Made by a program: the position numbers and the translations under genes. Of a stretch of DNA of 64,000 bases, positions 1 to 12,800 are shown one piece after another (position 1 is the stretch's first letter; every line of letters starts with the position of its first letter). The notes under the pieces are model-generated. The model did not search any database. It saw only the letters and a list, made by a program, of their open reading frames with translations, and was not told the DNA's origin. The DNA lies in NCBI GenBank assembly GCA_012845835.1, contig JABAKD010000016.1, forward strand, positions 7,399,919 to 7,463,918, in the 5' to 3' direction. This DNA comes from Undaria pinnatifida. Its lineage: Eukaryota > Sar > Phaeophyceae > Laminariales > Alariaceae.

Positions 1-1249
1 TGAGTCGTCGATCTTGATAGGACATGTCACGGTTAAGGCACATCTTTTTTTGGCCTTCTGAGGGTGATGGCTTGAGGAACTCTATACCTCACCCCAAAAA
101 CTGACTTGTTAATAGAGTAATCTGAAGTCGCAACACGATGACCAAATCCTTGGCCTAGGCATTATAATAATCATTTTTTGCAAAAAAATAATGACAAAAT
201 TCCGACGAATTTGGGTTTTAAGGTGCTCCGAACATTCAGAAAACTTTTTTCCGACAAAACCAAAGCGGCTATGTTTTACCTCTCCTATCATAGTAGCATG
301 CGTCTTGAGGCTCGTGCTGCTTGCACTTCGTTCGGACGGCAAACATAACACGATATATATATATTACTAATTATTATTATGCATTAGGCACTGTTACTCC
401 AGGGTTTTCGGCAGGGTTTCCCAGGAGGCGTGATTCGACACTAGGGTTGTACGGCTTGAATCAATCGATCGATCCCTTTTTTCATTCCTGAAAACACGAC
501 CCCACACATCGTAATTTTAAGCACGAACAGTATCTTGTCCCCTCACTAGTGCGGTACCTTGCCAGAGGGCAACACCCGCGCTAAAGCAGGACCCTGCACT
601 ATAGCGCGAACCCGCGTACTACGTACGAAGAGGTCGTGACAAGCAGTTTTCACGGCATAAAATTGGTACCTCGCGCTAAAGGTTACCGGGCTGACGCGGG
701 ACCACGCGACTGTAATTTGCCCCCCACATCGCGCGGGCAGTTCTAAAGAGGTGCGAAGCATAACCCCTTCGGGAACCAGATAAGGCGACCTAAAAAACGT
801 CGAGTAGGTGCGATCTTTTGTCACCCTTCGGGGAAGAGCATGCAAAACCTACCAGTGGTCTGCAACTAGAAAAAAGAGGGAACGCCAGCGCCAGCCAGCA
901 GGGCGTCCCCTCTTCGGGAAAGTCTTCGGTGTGATCTATCCTGTGCCACCACAGAGAGGCCTCAGTAATCCTAGACTATATACGACTTGTTAAGCCAGGT
1001 CGAAACCTTACGACAGCCATGCCGCGCGCGTGTCGTGAATCCTCCTTACGTTGCATTTCCAACACTCCCCCTTGCATCCCAGCACCCCCGGTTGCCCCGT
1101 ACGGCCGGTGTCGTGATGGTCACTTGTTTTTTTCAAGTCCCTAGAGGGGATGTTGATGAATTATATCTTTTTTCTTGCCCCATGCTTGCTTTGCTATCCC
1201 CGCCATCACTTACCGCGTTGTTTTTCACGCATCCAACCCGCGAAAAAAG
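1..1249. other. Left edge: intron of the coiled-coil gene
   Basis: It holds a family A element (38-315) and a gcgctaaagc/gcactatagcgcg-rich dispersed repeat at about 550-800, with relatives near 13910-14080 and 17340-17520. No convincing upstream exon was found. Confidence 0.45.
38..315. mobile_element. Family A inverted-repeat element at window edge
   Basis: It contains tctatacctcaccccaaaaactga, ttggcctaggc, gaatttgggttttaagg, and a right edge resembling atcatagtagcatgcgtctt. The left end is degraded. Confidence 0.5.
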
Positions 1250-4200
1250 GCCCTCGAGACGGCGCGAACCGCCAACCGTAGGCTTAGGGAAGAGATTAAA
1301 GCGACCGCGGAAGAGCTAGCGTCATCGAAGACGCAGCAAGGAGAAAACGCCAGGAGACACAGCCAAAGCCTGGTAGCTGCGAAGTCGGCCCTTGACGAGG
1401 TGCGGCATGCGAATAACTTGAATCGCGCCGATCCCAACATTCGCGTATGATTACCCTTTCGGGCGTTGCTTTGTGTTTTTGAGCAGCGTATTTTAGTGAT
1501 TGGAATATTTTTGCGCATGGTTCGACGGACCATGTGCACGCGTGCACATACGTGACGATGGATGACAAAATCATTATTATTTTCGGGCGTCGGGCTCATA
1601 CGCCTCAGCCGGACAATGGAGGGCCGTGCGAACGTACTGAGCGCACAATCAGCTGACAACTCGGTGCGTTTTCACCTCCTGCCGCCACTGCTATTGCACT
1701 TTCACACGATGCATGCATGACATCGATTTCTGATCGTTCTTGCCGAACCCACAACACAACAACATCGAACGTGTAAGCATAATAATCAGGGGGTCGAGCG
1801 ACAGATGAACCGGAAACCATGCAGCGCAAAAAAATACCGTATCGAGAGCACAACAACCAGATAATGACTAATTCCATTCCATTCGTTTTCACCATTCACC
1901 GCTCCCTTTTTGTTATTTTCACCTCGACGCACGGCGGCCTCGTTTTTTTTTTGTTTCTGCCGATAACACAACATCAACTAAACAAAAAGTCTGACGAGGC
2001 TAAGCGTAAGCAAGGAGTGGAGCAACAGATGCAGCTCCGAGCACAACTGCTCAAGACGGGCGAAGTGCAACGTCAACTTATGATGCTCCAAGACCAACTC
2101 GCCGGTGAGGACGTTTACCCACAGAGACTATAACCACGGCAGGTGGGGAGAGATACGCCCACCACTACCACCCCTGCTAACAAATAAACCTAATGATTTT
2201 TTCTTTTGACTTGCAGGGCGAAACACGCGCTTCCGATCGAATGGTCGCTGTCGAGCGCCTCGGGCAAAGGCTGGCGTGTCGTCTCCCCGAATCCAGAGAA
2301 AAAATAGTTAACCGCGGATATAAAACTATCCCTTTCAATACGATAAATTGATACTTCGAAGTAGCTATACATGAAAGTAGGCAAGGAGAGGAGCCCTTGA
2401 GAAAAGAAATTGGGCAATGGTTTGGCGGAGAGTCATGGAAGAGATACTACTGCAGGCTGTGCGGAAGGACTCGACTTCTGCAATATCGGAACGACATCTG
2501 CGCTACGTTGTAGGAGGGCAAAAAATAGCAACAACTAATGGAATTATTTGGTAATAGTTGAAAATTAAACTAGCAAAAAAAAAAACCCGGCAATTTTCCT
2601 TGCAGGGCAAAAACGTGATTCCGACCGCATGCTTGCCGTCGAGCGCCTCGGACAAGGGCTGGCGAGGTGGTCCAGAAACAGGAAGGCGTGTGCCCTAAGT
2701 CGCATCTTCGCGGGGGCGGCGATAGTGGCCGCCGAGAACGATGTTCGCGAGCGTACGTGCCGAGCACTGAGGGAGGCCGGGGAAGGGGCTTGTAGGGTCC
2801 AGCAGGCTGCAGTCGAGGTAGGTCGAAGGTACCGGAGGATGCGACGCGAGCCGACGAGGAAATATAGGGCTGAAGTCTTCTCGCGATTAAAAACGGAAGC
2901 GCGCTTACGGTAGTGGGCAGGGGGGAGAAATGAGAGCTCGCTTAGAGACCCCGGATCTGAGTTGCTACGACTAGATAGAGAGGGAGGCAGGGAAAAGGAG
3001 AAATAAAAAGTGTGAAGATAGCAGATGGGATGAGCAACACAAGCGCCGGACGGGTTCAATGTGGGCATGTTCAACGGGTTATTGCTTCTGTGTTGGTCAA
3101 CCGGTAATGTGCGGCAACGCGCTTGCTTCAGCGTCTACCGTTTTTCTCGCGATCAAAACAAGGGCACATGCCATGGTGGGGAGGGTGGAGAAGGGACTGC
3201 TTGGTGAACTCGGATCTGAGTTACGTCTAGGGAGGGAGAATGAGAAATTAGGAATGCGAAGATAGTAGATGGGACGAACAAAAACAAGAAAGAAAAAAAA
3301 ACTATGCACGCACTGCGCTTCCAGATTCGTAGTGCTGCAGACTCTTTCTAGACGGTTGACAATATCGCGAATCTCTCGTTTTTGTGTCGATATAAATAGC
3401 TCCCCCTCGGAGCGGGCTAAACGTTTTTGTTAACGAATTTCTCATTTGTGCATCTGTACCGTATACTAGGTCCAAGGCGCTCACGCTGTGCTGGCCATGG
3501 TCTAGCTTGAGAAATTGTCTCAGCGAGAAATGAATCTGCAGTATTTTACTGACGACCGACAAAAAAAAAAAAACGCAATTATTCAGGAGGCTCGAAGAAA
3601 GTGCGCGCTTCTTGCCAAAGAAGAGTTGGCGGAGGCTGAACGAGCGTTTGCGGAAGAGCGGGGGGCACTTCTCGAGGAGGCGGACGCGGCGGCCGCTGTA
3701 GCAGCGACCCAAGTCCAAACAATAGGAGAGCTAAGGACGTTGGAGGCGGGGACGAGATGGGAGCTCGAGAAAACCAGGCGGGAACAGCGAGCGAAAGCAA
3801 ACGCCCACTTACATTATTTGCCTTTTAATCATCACATTCACGTTCCATTTTCTGGACAAGCCGTGGTCACCAGGTGTTCCCTCCCCGGTATTTGCGTTCA
3901 TTTTTATCGCGAAAGAGCCAATAAGGCCTCTGTGCTGCGACCAGCCAGAGACTCCCACCCAGGGTTTTGATTTTTTGCTGTTGATTCTCTGGCAATCAAC
4001 GCGGCAACTCGTCGCAGAGAGCAGGCGCCCCCGTAAAAAAAAAAACACTACCAAAATGTATGCAGTTGTAGGCGGCACACCCCGCCACCAACGATGGGCG
4101 GGCCGGATGGCATGTTTTTTACTCTGACCTCCTTGTGCTGGTCGTGCTGCCGTCGGGTATCCTATGGCGATCACGGAGTATCCTCACCCTCATTCCCCAA

Positions 4201-4757
4201 GTAACATCCAAAGGCTTTTCTGAAAAGGGGACGCCCTGCCGACGTCCCTTCTTTTTCTGGTTTCAGACGACTGTTGCAGCATTGCGACGTAGCTTAATTC
4301 GCATCTGGTACTTGTAGTTAGTGCGGGATCAATGAGGCCTCTCTGCGGCGGCATGAGATCACACCCATACCCGTTGCCGCCCCTTCCCCATTATCCCCAT
4401 TATCTCCATGTCGTCCCTCGTTTGTGTCGACCTATGAAAGGGGATTGCTTCTCTTCCTGGTTATCCCTAAACGTCTAACCGAGCATCCTCGGGGGTCGAT
4501 GGTTGTCCCGATCACGCATATCACATTCACTAGAAATAATAAGGAAACCAAGGAACATCAACACAGGAAACCGACGCGCAAGGCGTACCTCCTTTCTGTT
4601 TGCATTTCCAGCTTATCATCGACCTAGTGAACAAAAACATCCCCCCTCCCTCACACAATGGCACAGGGCGGAAGCTAAGGAAGCTTCAAGGAGGCACCGA
4701 GAGCAAGCAGAAAAAGCGGCACGGGAAGCCGAGGAACAAGCCAGAGCGAGAGTGCAG
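1250..4757 (+). CDS. Coiled-coil gene, visible exons 1-5
   Basis: Exon 1 (1250-1399, 50 codons) follows an A-rich AG and ends GAG/gtgcgg. Exon 2 (1990-2104) ends with one base of a Gly codon before gtgagg. Exon 3 (2606-2817) has a clean ttgcag acceptor, completes that Gly codon, and ends GAG/gtaggt. Exon 4 starts after attcag at 3587. Its helical part ends near 3796, and the only canonical donor that keeps phase is CAG/gtgttc at 3873, which lies inside a dispersed repeat. Exon 5 (4667-4757) starts with one base after gcacag and ends CAG/gtagga. The charged composition (EARRK, EELAEAE, AREAEEQARARVQ) is typical of a coiled coil. Confidence 0.65.
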
Positions 4758-7700
4758 GTAGGACACCGGAGGGATCTACTTTCCGGCCATACCCTTCACA
4801 TACCGGGTAGCGATATAGACACACCGCTAGCTCAAACACGAGCTACCGATTCTACAGGTTTACCGCTATAAATAGTACCGAAGTAGCCTTTACTCGGTGA
4901 CAGCTCGAGCGGCAAACCCCGCGCAGAGAAAATTCAGTAGTTGTAACTGATTGCCTCAACCGAACCATTTGTTACCGTTCGCTGTGAAACAGTAGAATCC
5001 ATGCTTCATGAGAAAAAAGAATGGACGCGGCCTTCGGTGTGATCGTTGTTGCACTCCTCCACCACGAGAAACGTTCCCCGTGTAGTCTCAATTTGCAAAG
5101 TTAAGCAAGACCACGGGTAACGACGAAAAGACAAGCAAGACGCATGCCACGGAGAGTACACTATTTTGTTTCTGGAGCTCCTTATGCGAGGAGGTCCATA
5201 CCTCACCCAAAGCCTGTTTGTGAGCAGACCTTAAGGGAAATCTGAAGAAACAAAACCGTGGCCGAGGTTTGCAGAAACGACCAGTTCGCACGACGAGAAA
5301 TGTTCGATTTCCGACGAGTTTTGGGTTAATGAGCCCCGCCGTTCAGAAATTAATTTGGCCAAAAAGTATCCTACGCATGCGTGGTTTGGTTGACAATTTT
5401 TGCAACACCTCCTTTGCTGGCGAGCTCACATGTTCACTTATTACGTGAAATACTACTTACAAGGCTTTCCCCCGAAATTTCCACGTCGTCTGATCCACCT
5501 GAGATGTGAATGGATGTTGTAAGGACGGGCGTGTCCCCACCTTGCAGCCAAACTCCTTGGCGGCCGCCCTTGCCGTCCCTCCGTACCCAGAACCCAGGTC
5601 CAGGAGAGTGCACGTGTCGGGAGCGAGACCGTTACCTCTATCGTGGCACGTGTCGCGAAAAACGTTGCGCCCTCGGAACACTTGGTCATGAGCAAAACAA
5701 AGTTTATTGGCCGGAAAATCTACGATTTTGGTGGGATTCCAATGAAGGATATCTGAGAAATCGACTGGCTTTGACGCCCTCCCAACCCCCCCACCCGCAA
5801 TCCCCCCCCCCCCCCCAACTCCCACCATCCCCACCGCCCCCCCCCACCGCGCTCTACTCTCCTGGTTATGTTGTATTGCAATGGTGACTGTCCCCCCCCC
5901 GCCCCCGTATTTTGCCGGAGTACAATGACGATTGTCTGACGAAATCTCTGCCCCTCCTCCCCCTTTATGGTCCTAACTTTTTTGGGACTTCAGAGGGAAG
6001 ACTGACGAACGTAACTAACGATTGCAGCATCCTTCACACGAAGCTACCTGGGCTGACGCCGCTAGATTAGCTGACGACGATTTTACGGTCGAACTCCAAC
6101 GCCAGAAGTACCTTCACGACGTGCGCACGCACAGCCTGCTTGCACTGCAATGTGCTGCATGCTCGCACCACGATAAGAACGCGTTCATGCTTTGGCCGAC
6201 GGACATGCATGGCACAATGAACCCCCCCTCTCCCCTCCCCCTCTCCCCCCCCCCCCCCTACAAAGGCTACGGTTAGGGGGTCGCTTTTGGGACGTTCTTT
6301 TTTGTCAGTCGCTCGGGGTCACCCGCGCGAGTGACCTCCGTGTCCCTAGGCGGTCTAAAGCTTTCGTTCGTGCTGTGTTAATTTTGCGACGTTGATCCGC
6401 AATGCCATTGTTTTCTACGCTGTGAGGTACAGATTCACTAACCCGGCAGTGATTCAAGCCCGGCAGCGAAGAAAGAGGGGGTATGTCCATTGCTTTAGCC
6501 TTGTCCCTCCCCTCCCCTCCCCCCCCCCCCCCAACCATTTTTTCATCGTGGGTGGCAACTAACCATTTTTTCATCGTAGGCGTTGCCACTCTATCCCACA
6601 TGGAGTTAAAGGGGAAGGAAATAAGATAAGCAAACAGTTTTTATGTCATATGTGGAAGAAACGTACTCAGCGCCCATTTGTTGGAGGTGTCTTCATTAGG
6701 AGTAGGAACGGTGCTCCGTGTCCAAAGGGATGCGTGGTCAATGGTCATATGGCTAAGGCAAGCAGCAAATGAGTACGCCCCCCCCCCCCCCCCCTTTCGT
6801 AATCTTTGTGGCATAATCGGCATTGAAGGCGGCGATCATCAGTACCGAGGAGGCATGTTTAGAAGCGAGCAAAACGGCCAAGGAAGAAGCGGATGAAAAG
6901 TGGAGGGTGGTTCTGCGCGAACATTTACAAAAGGCGGGGGAGGAGGCGGCGGCGGCTGCGGCAGAAGCCGGCTTGGAGCACGACTCGCTCCTGGAGGAAA
7001 CACAGCATGCGTTTCGAATGTAAGCAAAGAAGTGGAGGAACACAGCGTTCGTTCCGAATTTGATCTTGAGTGACGGAATTGAACAAAACCCTGTACTGAG
7101 CCAGTCTTACAGGGGGGAGTTAGAACACGCATGCCTAATCTAAGGTCACCACTTTTGCAAGGAGACACAACATGCACGCGTTCCAGGAATAAAATTATTG
7201 CACGAGTTGACAGAGGCATAGAGGAGAGACAACACGCTGTTTATGCTAGCGTAATTGCAGGAGTGGTGACCATAATAGAGACGAAGCGCAACATGCGTTT
7301 CTCTAAATGTATTTTTTATAGGTGACAAAAATAACTGAGCGATAGAAAGGCATGCTGCGTTAGAGGTAGTCTCTCATTTCAGGTTCTTCACTTGATGAGC
7401 TCTATACCTCACAAAAAAAGACCTCGAGCAGGCTGAGAAAAAATATCCTCGAAGCCCGATCCGCATTGCCATGGGCTAGATATCTATTACGTGTAAACAA
7501 ATAAACGTCGGATCCAAATGCATGAGGTCGCTTTTTGATTGAGGGCTTCCATTAGCGAGGTTTTCTTGGGCTAGCAAATTGCAACCCTCACCGAGGCGCG
7601 GCTCAAACTCACCCTACCCCCTCTCGTTCGCGCACCCCAACCAACAGAGCAGCGCGTAAGGCTCCGCGAAGAAGCTGAACTCCTAGCCGTCGCCGCAACC

Positions 7701-9858
7701 GAGTAAGGCCGTAAGTGAAAGCATCAAACCCCCAATGCTACCCTACCCTACCCTACAACCCTACACCCTACGTCTTACTCACCCCACTCTACCCTCCCCT
7801 ACTCTACCCTAGCCTACCCTAGCTCAGCCTACCCTGGCTTAGCCTACCCTACCCCACCCTTCCCTACGCTACCCAAACCTTCACCTCCCTTACCCTAGCC
7901 CATGCTACCCTACCCTACCCTACCCTACTCTACCCTACCCTACCCTCTCCTACCCTACCCTGCCCTACACTGCACGATTTACTTACCCTACCCCACCCTA
8001 CCTTACCCTACCCTGCCTTACCTTACTACCCTACCCATCCCACCCCCCCAGAGAGCGCGTGAGACTCCGCGAAGAAGCCGAACTCCTAGCCGTCGCCGCC
8101 ACAGAAGAAGAGCGCAAGCGAGGCGTTCAACGAGAAATAGACGCCCACGCCGCAGGAATCGCCGAAGCCTCCAAAGCAGCCGCCCTAACCCGCGAAGAAG
8201 ACAAAAAAGCGGCGGAAAACAACCTCTCAGAAGCGCTAGCGGCGGCAGCTGAACGCGCTAACACCGCGGCACGAGAAGCGCGTTTGTTGGAGGAGGAGGC
8301 GCGAAAGGTTTCCGCTATGGAGGCGGTAGCAGAGAGGGAGGAATTAGAGAAGGAGCTGGCGGAAGCGCGGGAAAGGGCGGTGAAATTGGAGGGGGGGAAG
8401 TGGCAGAGGGCGTCGGAGGAGGCGGAGTCTCGTGCCGCGGCAGAGCAGGTGTGATGTATGTATTCGTTGTACGTATGGTGGAGCATGCTACGGCAAGAGT
8501 AGTCCTTAAATTTTGTTAGGCTTCTCTCTTGAGATAAAAACGCCTCATCCAATTAAAAACTTCCGTCGCGCCTGGGTTTACAACGAAAGAAATTGGGTAA
8601 CACGCAAAATGAGACCCCCACGATAGGGTGTTTGCGATTTTGCCAACTTTTGGTTGGGTGAGGAGTTGGGTAGAAAAAGCATGTAACATATAGTATTGAA
8701 ACAGTCGAACGTCACAATCCAAGGCCAAATCTAACCCAAACCCAAACCCAAACCCAAACCCACGAAAAAATTAGCGAAACAAATGGGTGGGAGAAACGCG
8801 TTTTTCCTACCATTTTTTTTTTGGTTTTTCAATCCTAACCTAATTTTGTCGTGGGTTGGTCGACCTTGAGTTATACGATATCCTTCGGTTTCAACACTGC
8901 GATTTTACACCTTTTTCAACCCAACAACGGTTGGAAGTCGCAAACACCCTAGTAGTCCCAAGCAAAGATGTCAGGAGACGGCAACTTTGACCCCTTGACC
9001 GACGGCAATTTCACAATGATTTACCTTGACTGACGCCAAACTACTAGGTTTTAGTGTGGAACAAAGATGTCAGGAGACGGCAACTTTGAGCCCCTGACCG
9101 ACGGCAATTTTACAGTAATTTACCTTGACTGACGCAAAACTACTAGGTTTTAGTGTGGAACGAAGATGTCAGGAGACGGCAACTTTGACCACTTGACCGA
9201 CGGCAACTTTGCAATAATTTACCTTGACTGACGCCAAACTACTAGGTTTTAGTGTGGAACGAAGATGTCAGGAGACGGCACTTTGAGCCCTTGACTGACA
9301 GGAATTCTCCAACAATTTACCGTGACTGACGCCAAGCTACTAGGTTTTAGTGTGAACGAAGACGTCAGGAGACCGCACTTTGACCCCTTGACCGACGGCA
9401 ATTCTCCAATAAATGAGGAGACCTGTCAACCAGAAATGCTTTGGTCAAAAATCCCTAATAAATCTCTATCTCAGCACGCGTCTACCCTCATGGAGCAACC
9501 CCCCCCCGGCCCGTTGATCACCCCAGGCGGCCGCGTATGAGAGGGGGGTGGTGGACCGTGGGCGAAGGGCGGAGCTCGAAGCCGCCCAGCTGCAAGACGC
9601 TGCGGAAAAAGCCCTGGAGGAGGTCAAGCAGGGGGCAAGGGTTACCATCGAGGAGATGGTGGCTCGACACTCTGAGGAGGTGGAAGCCGAAAACAGGTGA
9701 GTGTGACTGGTCCGCCTGCTCATTGTACCCGACATTCATTTCATTTCCAACCCGGGAGACGAGTGCATAGACTAACTTTGTAACTTTTGTCGTTCCTTGT
9801 AAATGCACAGGTGGTCCAGGCTTCTCGTCAATATCGAAAAGTACCCAATGGATACAGT

Positions 9859-9890
<32 letters not shown>

Positions 9891-12800
9891 AAAGTTGGGG
9901 GGGGGGGGGGGGTAAAGCTGGGGGGGGGGGGGGGCGTACTCTTTTGTTGCTTGCCTTAATCATTTGACCATTGACCGCGCATCCCTTTCGAGACGGAGCA
10001 GTTGGGGGGCGGGGGCGGGGGGGGGGTTAGCTATTTAAAGTCAATGCAAGCAGTTAGTTTATTTTCCGTGCATGAGGGAGACGATATCTGACGACAATGA
10101 TTACTCCCAGGGCGATGTTACCGGTATGTCACCGTGTACGTGTACGATAGAGGTATACCGTTTTTTGGCGAAAATGGTTTCTGAATGGCGGGGGTTCCTT
10201 AACCTTAACCCCAAGTCGTCTGGAAAATAGGCGATTTTTGTTTGCATGATCTTCGTTGTACACCTAGGTCATGAGATTTTTCTTCCGGTAGTAGCAGTTT
10301 TGATTTTTGCTCAAAATCAGTTTTTGGGTTAAGAAGAGCATGTTTTAAGCCCCCAAATTGAGGAACCTCAAAAAAAAATCGGTGCCCCTCTGTCGTAGCC
10401 TGCGTCGTCTTACAAAATGAACTGGAGATTAAAAAAGCGGTGATCACGAAACAAAAAAAATAAAGCACTGCGAGAAAGAAGACAACCTAGAAATTAACAA
10501 CAAAAAAGCCCAAGAAAAGCGAAGAAAGGAAACATGCTGTATGAACGAAGTCTAATCACTGTAGTTTTGGCGGATCGCTCCTTTTTGTCGTCAGGCGGGT
10601 GCGCGAAGAAGAGGCAGTTGTGCGGGAGGAGGCAGTTAAAGCCGCGAAGGAGGAGCTCACGAAGATTCAAGTCAAGGCCATCGCCAACGTGAGATCGCGC
10701 AAAACGTTCCGTTTTTTTTTTTTTTGACGAGTTTAACGAGCGGGAGTGGGTACTCATTTCGCTTGCATGTGGGAAAAACGCAATCAATCATCATGGGCGA
10801 GTGTTAAAAAAAAACGCTATTCATGAAAAAAAGCACACACAGACAACAGATGTTTCGTTGAAACAAGCGTTGTTCGCCAACCTTAGCCCCTTCGTTGATT
10901 TAGTATTCAGGAGATTGCGTCAGCATTTTGGTTTTTGTTCAGACGCTTGCTACACGATAGAGGTGCTGTGGTAGCACTCAGGCTTTTATGCTGAAGACTT
11001 TTCTTAAAGTCGGAACTCCTCAGACCAAAAACTCCGCGTAATTTTTCGTTCTTGTTTCGCAGTAGTATGGCAATTTTTTGTTGTACCTAGGCCATTGGAG
11101 ATTGATTGCTCGTCGGGTATGCTTGTTATTTTCCACCTATAAAAACAGTTTTTCTGTGGTGATGTATAGAAAAAATCGAGTCGAGAACCTTGGAGGGCAA
11201 AATAAAAAAAATAACCCCGGAGAAAACAAACGGTGCACGTATTATACCTTGTAGCACGCGTGTCTTCGTCGTGGATTGCGAATCGTACGTTGTCGGAAGG
11301 CCAATCAGAATGAAAGAAATTTACAAAGTTCAGCATTTATATTGTACCAACCATTCATAACCTATCTTTTGGTCACGCGATTAGTGTGGCTGGTGGGTAG
11401 CGCTATGTAACCAACAGCCTATTTTTCGAGTACGTTATTAGGTGTAGGGATCGAATGTTCCGTTTAGGAAACGTTCCTGCTTTTTGGCGGCTACGGTGAC
11501 CAGGCGCGAGAAGAGGCGACGACAGAAGCGAGGGAGCGCGCTGAACGCGAGAGAGCGGCCGCAGTGGAAGCGGCGAAGGAGAGGGAAAAACTAGCCACCG
11601 ATAAGGCCAAAGACGAGCTCCGAAGGTATGGAATCGTGGGGATGTTATAACACCATGAAAACGATTCAATCGCCCGAACTCACATCTGGCGTACTACAAA
11701 ATAAACTTTTCAAATACATGGTATCATAGCACGCGCGATCGAAGTATCAAACGCAGCTTGCAAAGATAATGTTTCGACGAAACTACAGATCTCACAACTG
11801 AAGCTTACTATCTTTAAGATAGTAAAAAATGAACCCCGTACGAATCACTCTCCATCGATCTATCACACGCAGCTCGAACGTATGGGTTTCGACGAAACTC
11901 TAGATGACACAGTGTTATAAGGCTTAGTTTGGGTAAGCTATTGGTTAACCTTTTGCAAGTGGTCAAACGGACTAATACCCCACTAATTCCATAACAAATG
12001 TCATCATCGACAGACCATGGGTTTTTTAGATCGTGGCTTCGAATCCCACATCCATCATAATAAACTTTTTAAGACTTTCCCCACGTCGAACTTGAAAAAT
12101 ACTCTCCCCGGTATACCCAGGAAATGAAACGGCTTGAATATTGACAGGTCCGCCCGTATATCGTATATTCGGCCGACCTGCTATCCCGCCGTTTCAGGGG
12201 GGGAGAGTGTTGTAAGACTTAGTTTGGGTAAGCTATTAGTTAACCTTTTGCATATGGTCAAACGGACTAATACCCCACTAATTCCTTAACGACAGCTGAA
12301 GAATATTTTTTTATTTTCGGATGAAAACATCTTCAAATCCGCAGCACCCTCGATCGATCGAAGTATCGCACAACGCAGCTTGCACATGTGAGTTTCGACA
12401 AAAAAGTTCTAGATGACAGAGCTGAGTTGTCTTTTTGTTGTTTTGTATGGAAAGCAACTGCCGGTAGGCATTGCATTGCGGGGAACTCGCGCGACTTCCG
12501 AAGGGAGCGGAATGTGCGCAATTTACCTAGAAAACTAAGGCAGTAATTATTTTTCCAGCTTCTGAATCGAAACGCTGCCATTCGATGGGCTTGGTGTGCA
12601 TGGGTTGGCTAGATATATGTTCCAGATGTTGGACATAAACTTCCGTGGTGGCGGTATTCCAGCGCAGTACATTGTAGCCTGAAGCAGTTATGTCACAGGG
12701 CGTCTCAACTGTTTATCCTTGGGCATTGAGCAGACGGCGTGAACACCGATGAACAGGCGTAGTGCAAACGAAACGTAACGCGCGGAGCCGCTGTAAAAGA

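Noticed and set aside
6022-6276. Possible exon containing ADDDFTVELQRQKYLHDV
   Set aside because: The segment belongs to a dispersed repeat with a copy near 51650 in which the frame is not kept; no donor fits.
7738-8040. (TACCC)n as interstitial telomere repeat
   Set aside because: The pentamer is not a known telomere unit, and the array forms the pyrimidine tract of an intron; a second one lies in another intron.
8127-8552. 141-codon - strand frame
   Set aside because: It is antisense to exon 8052-8448 of the coiled-coil gene, which has clean splice sites and phase.
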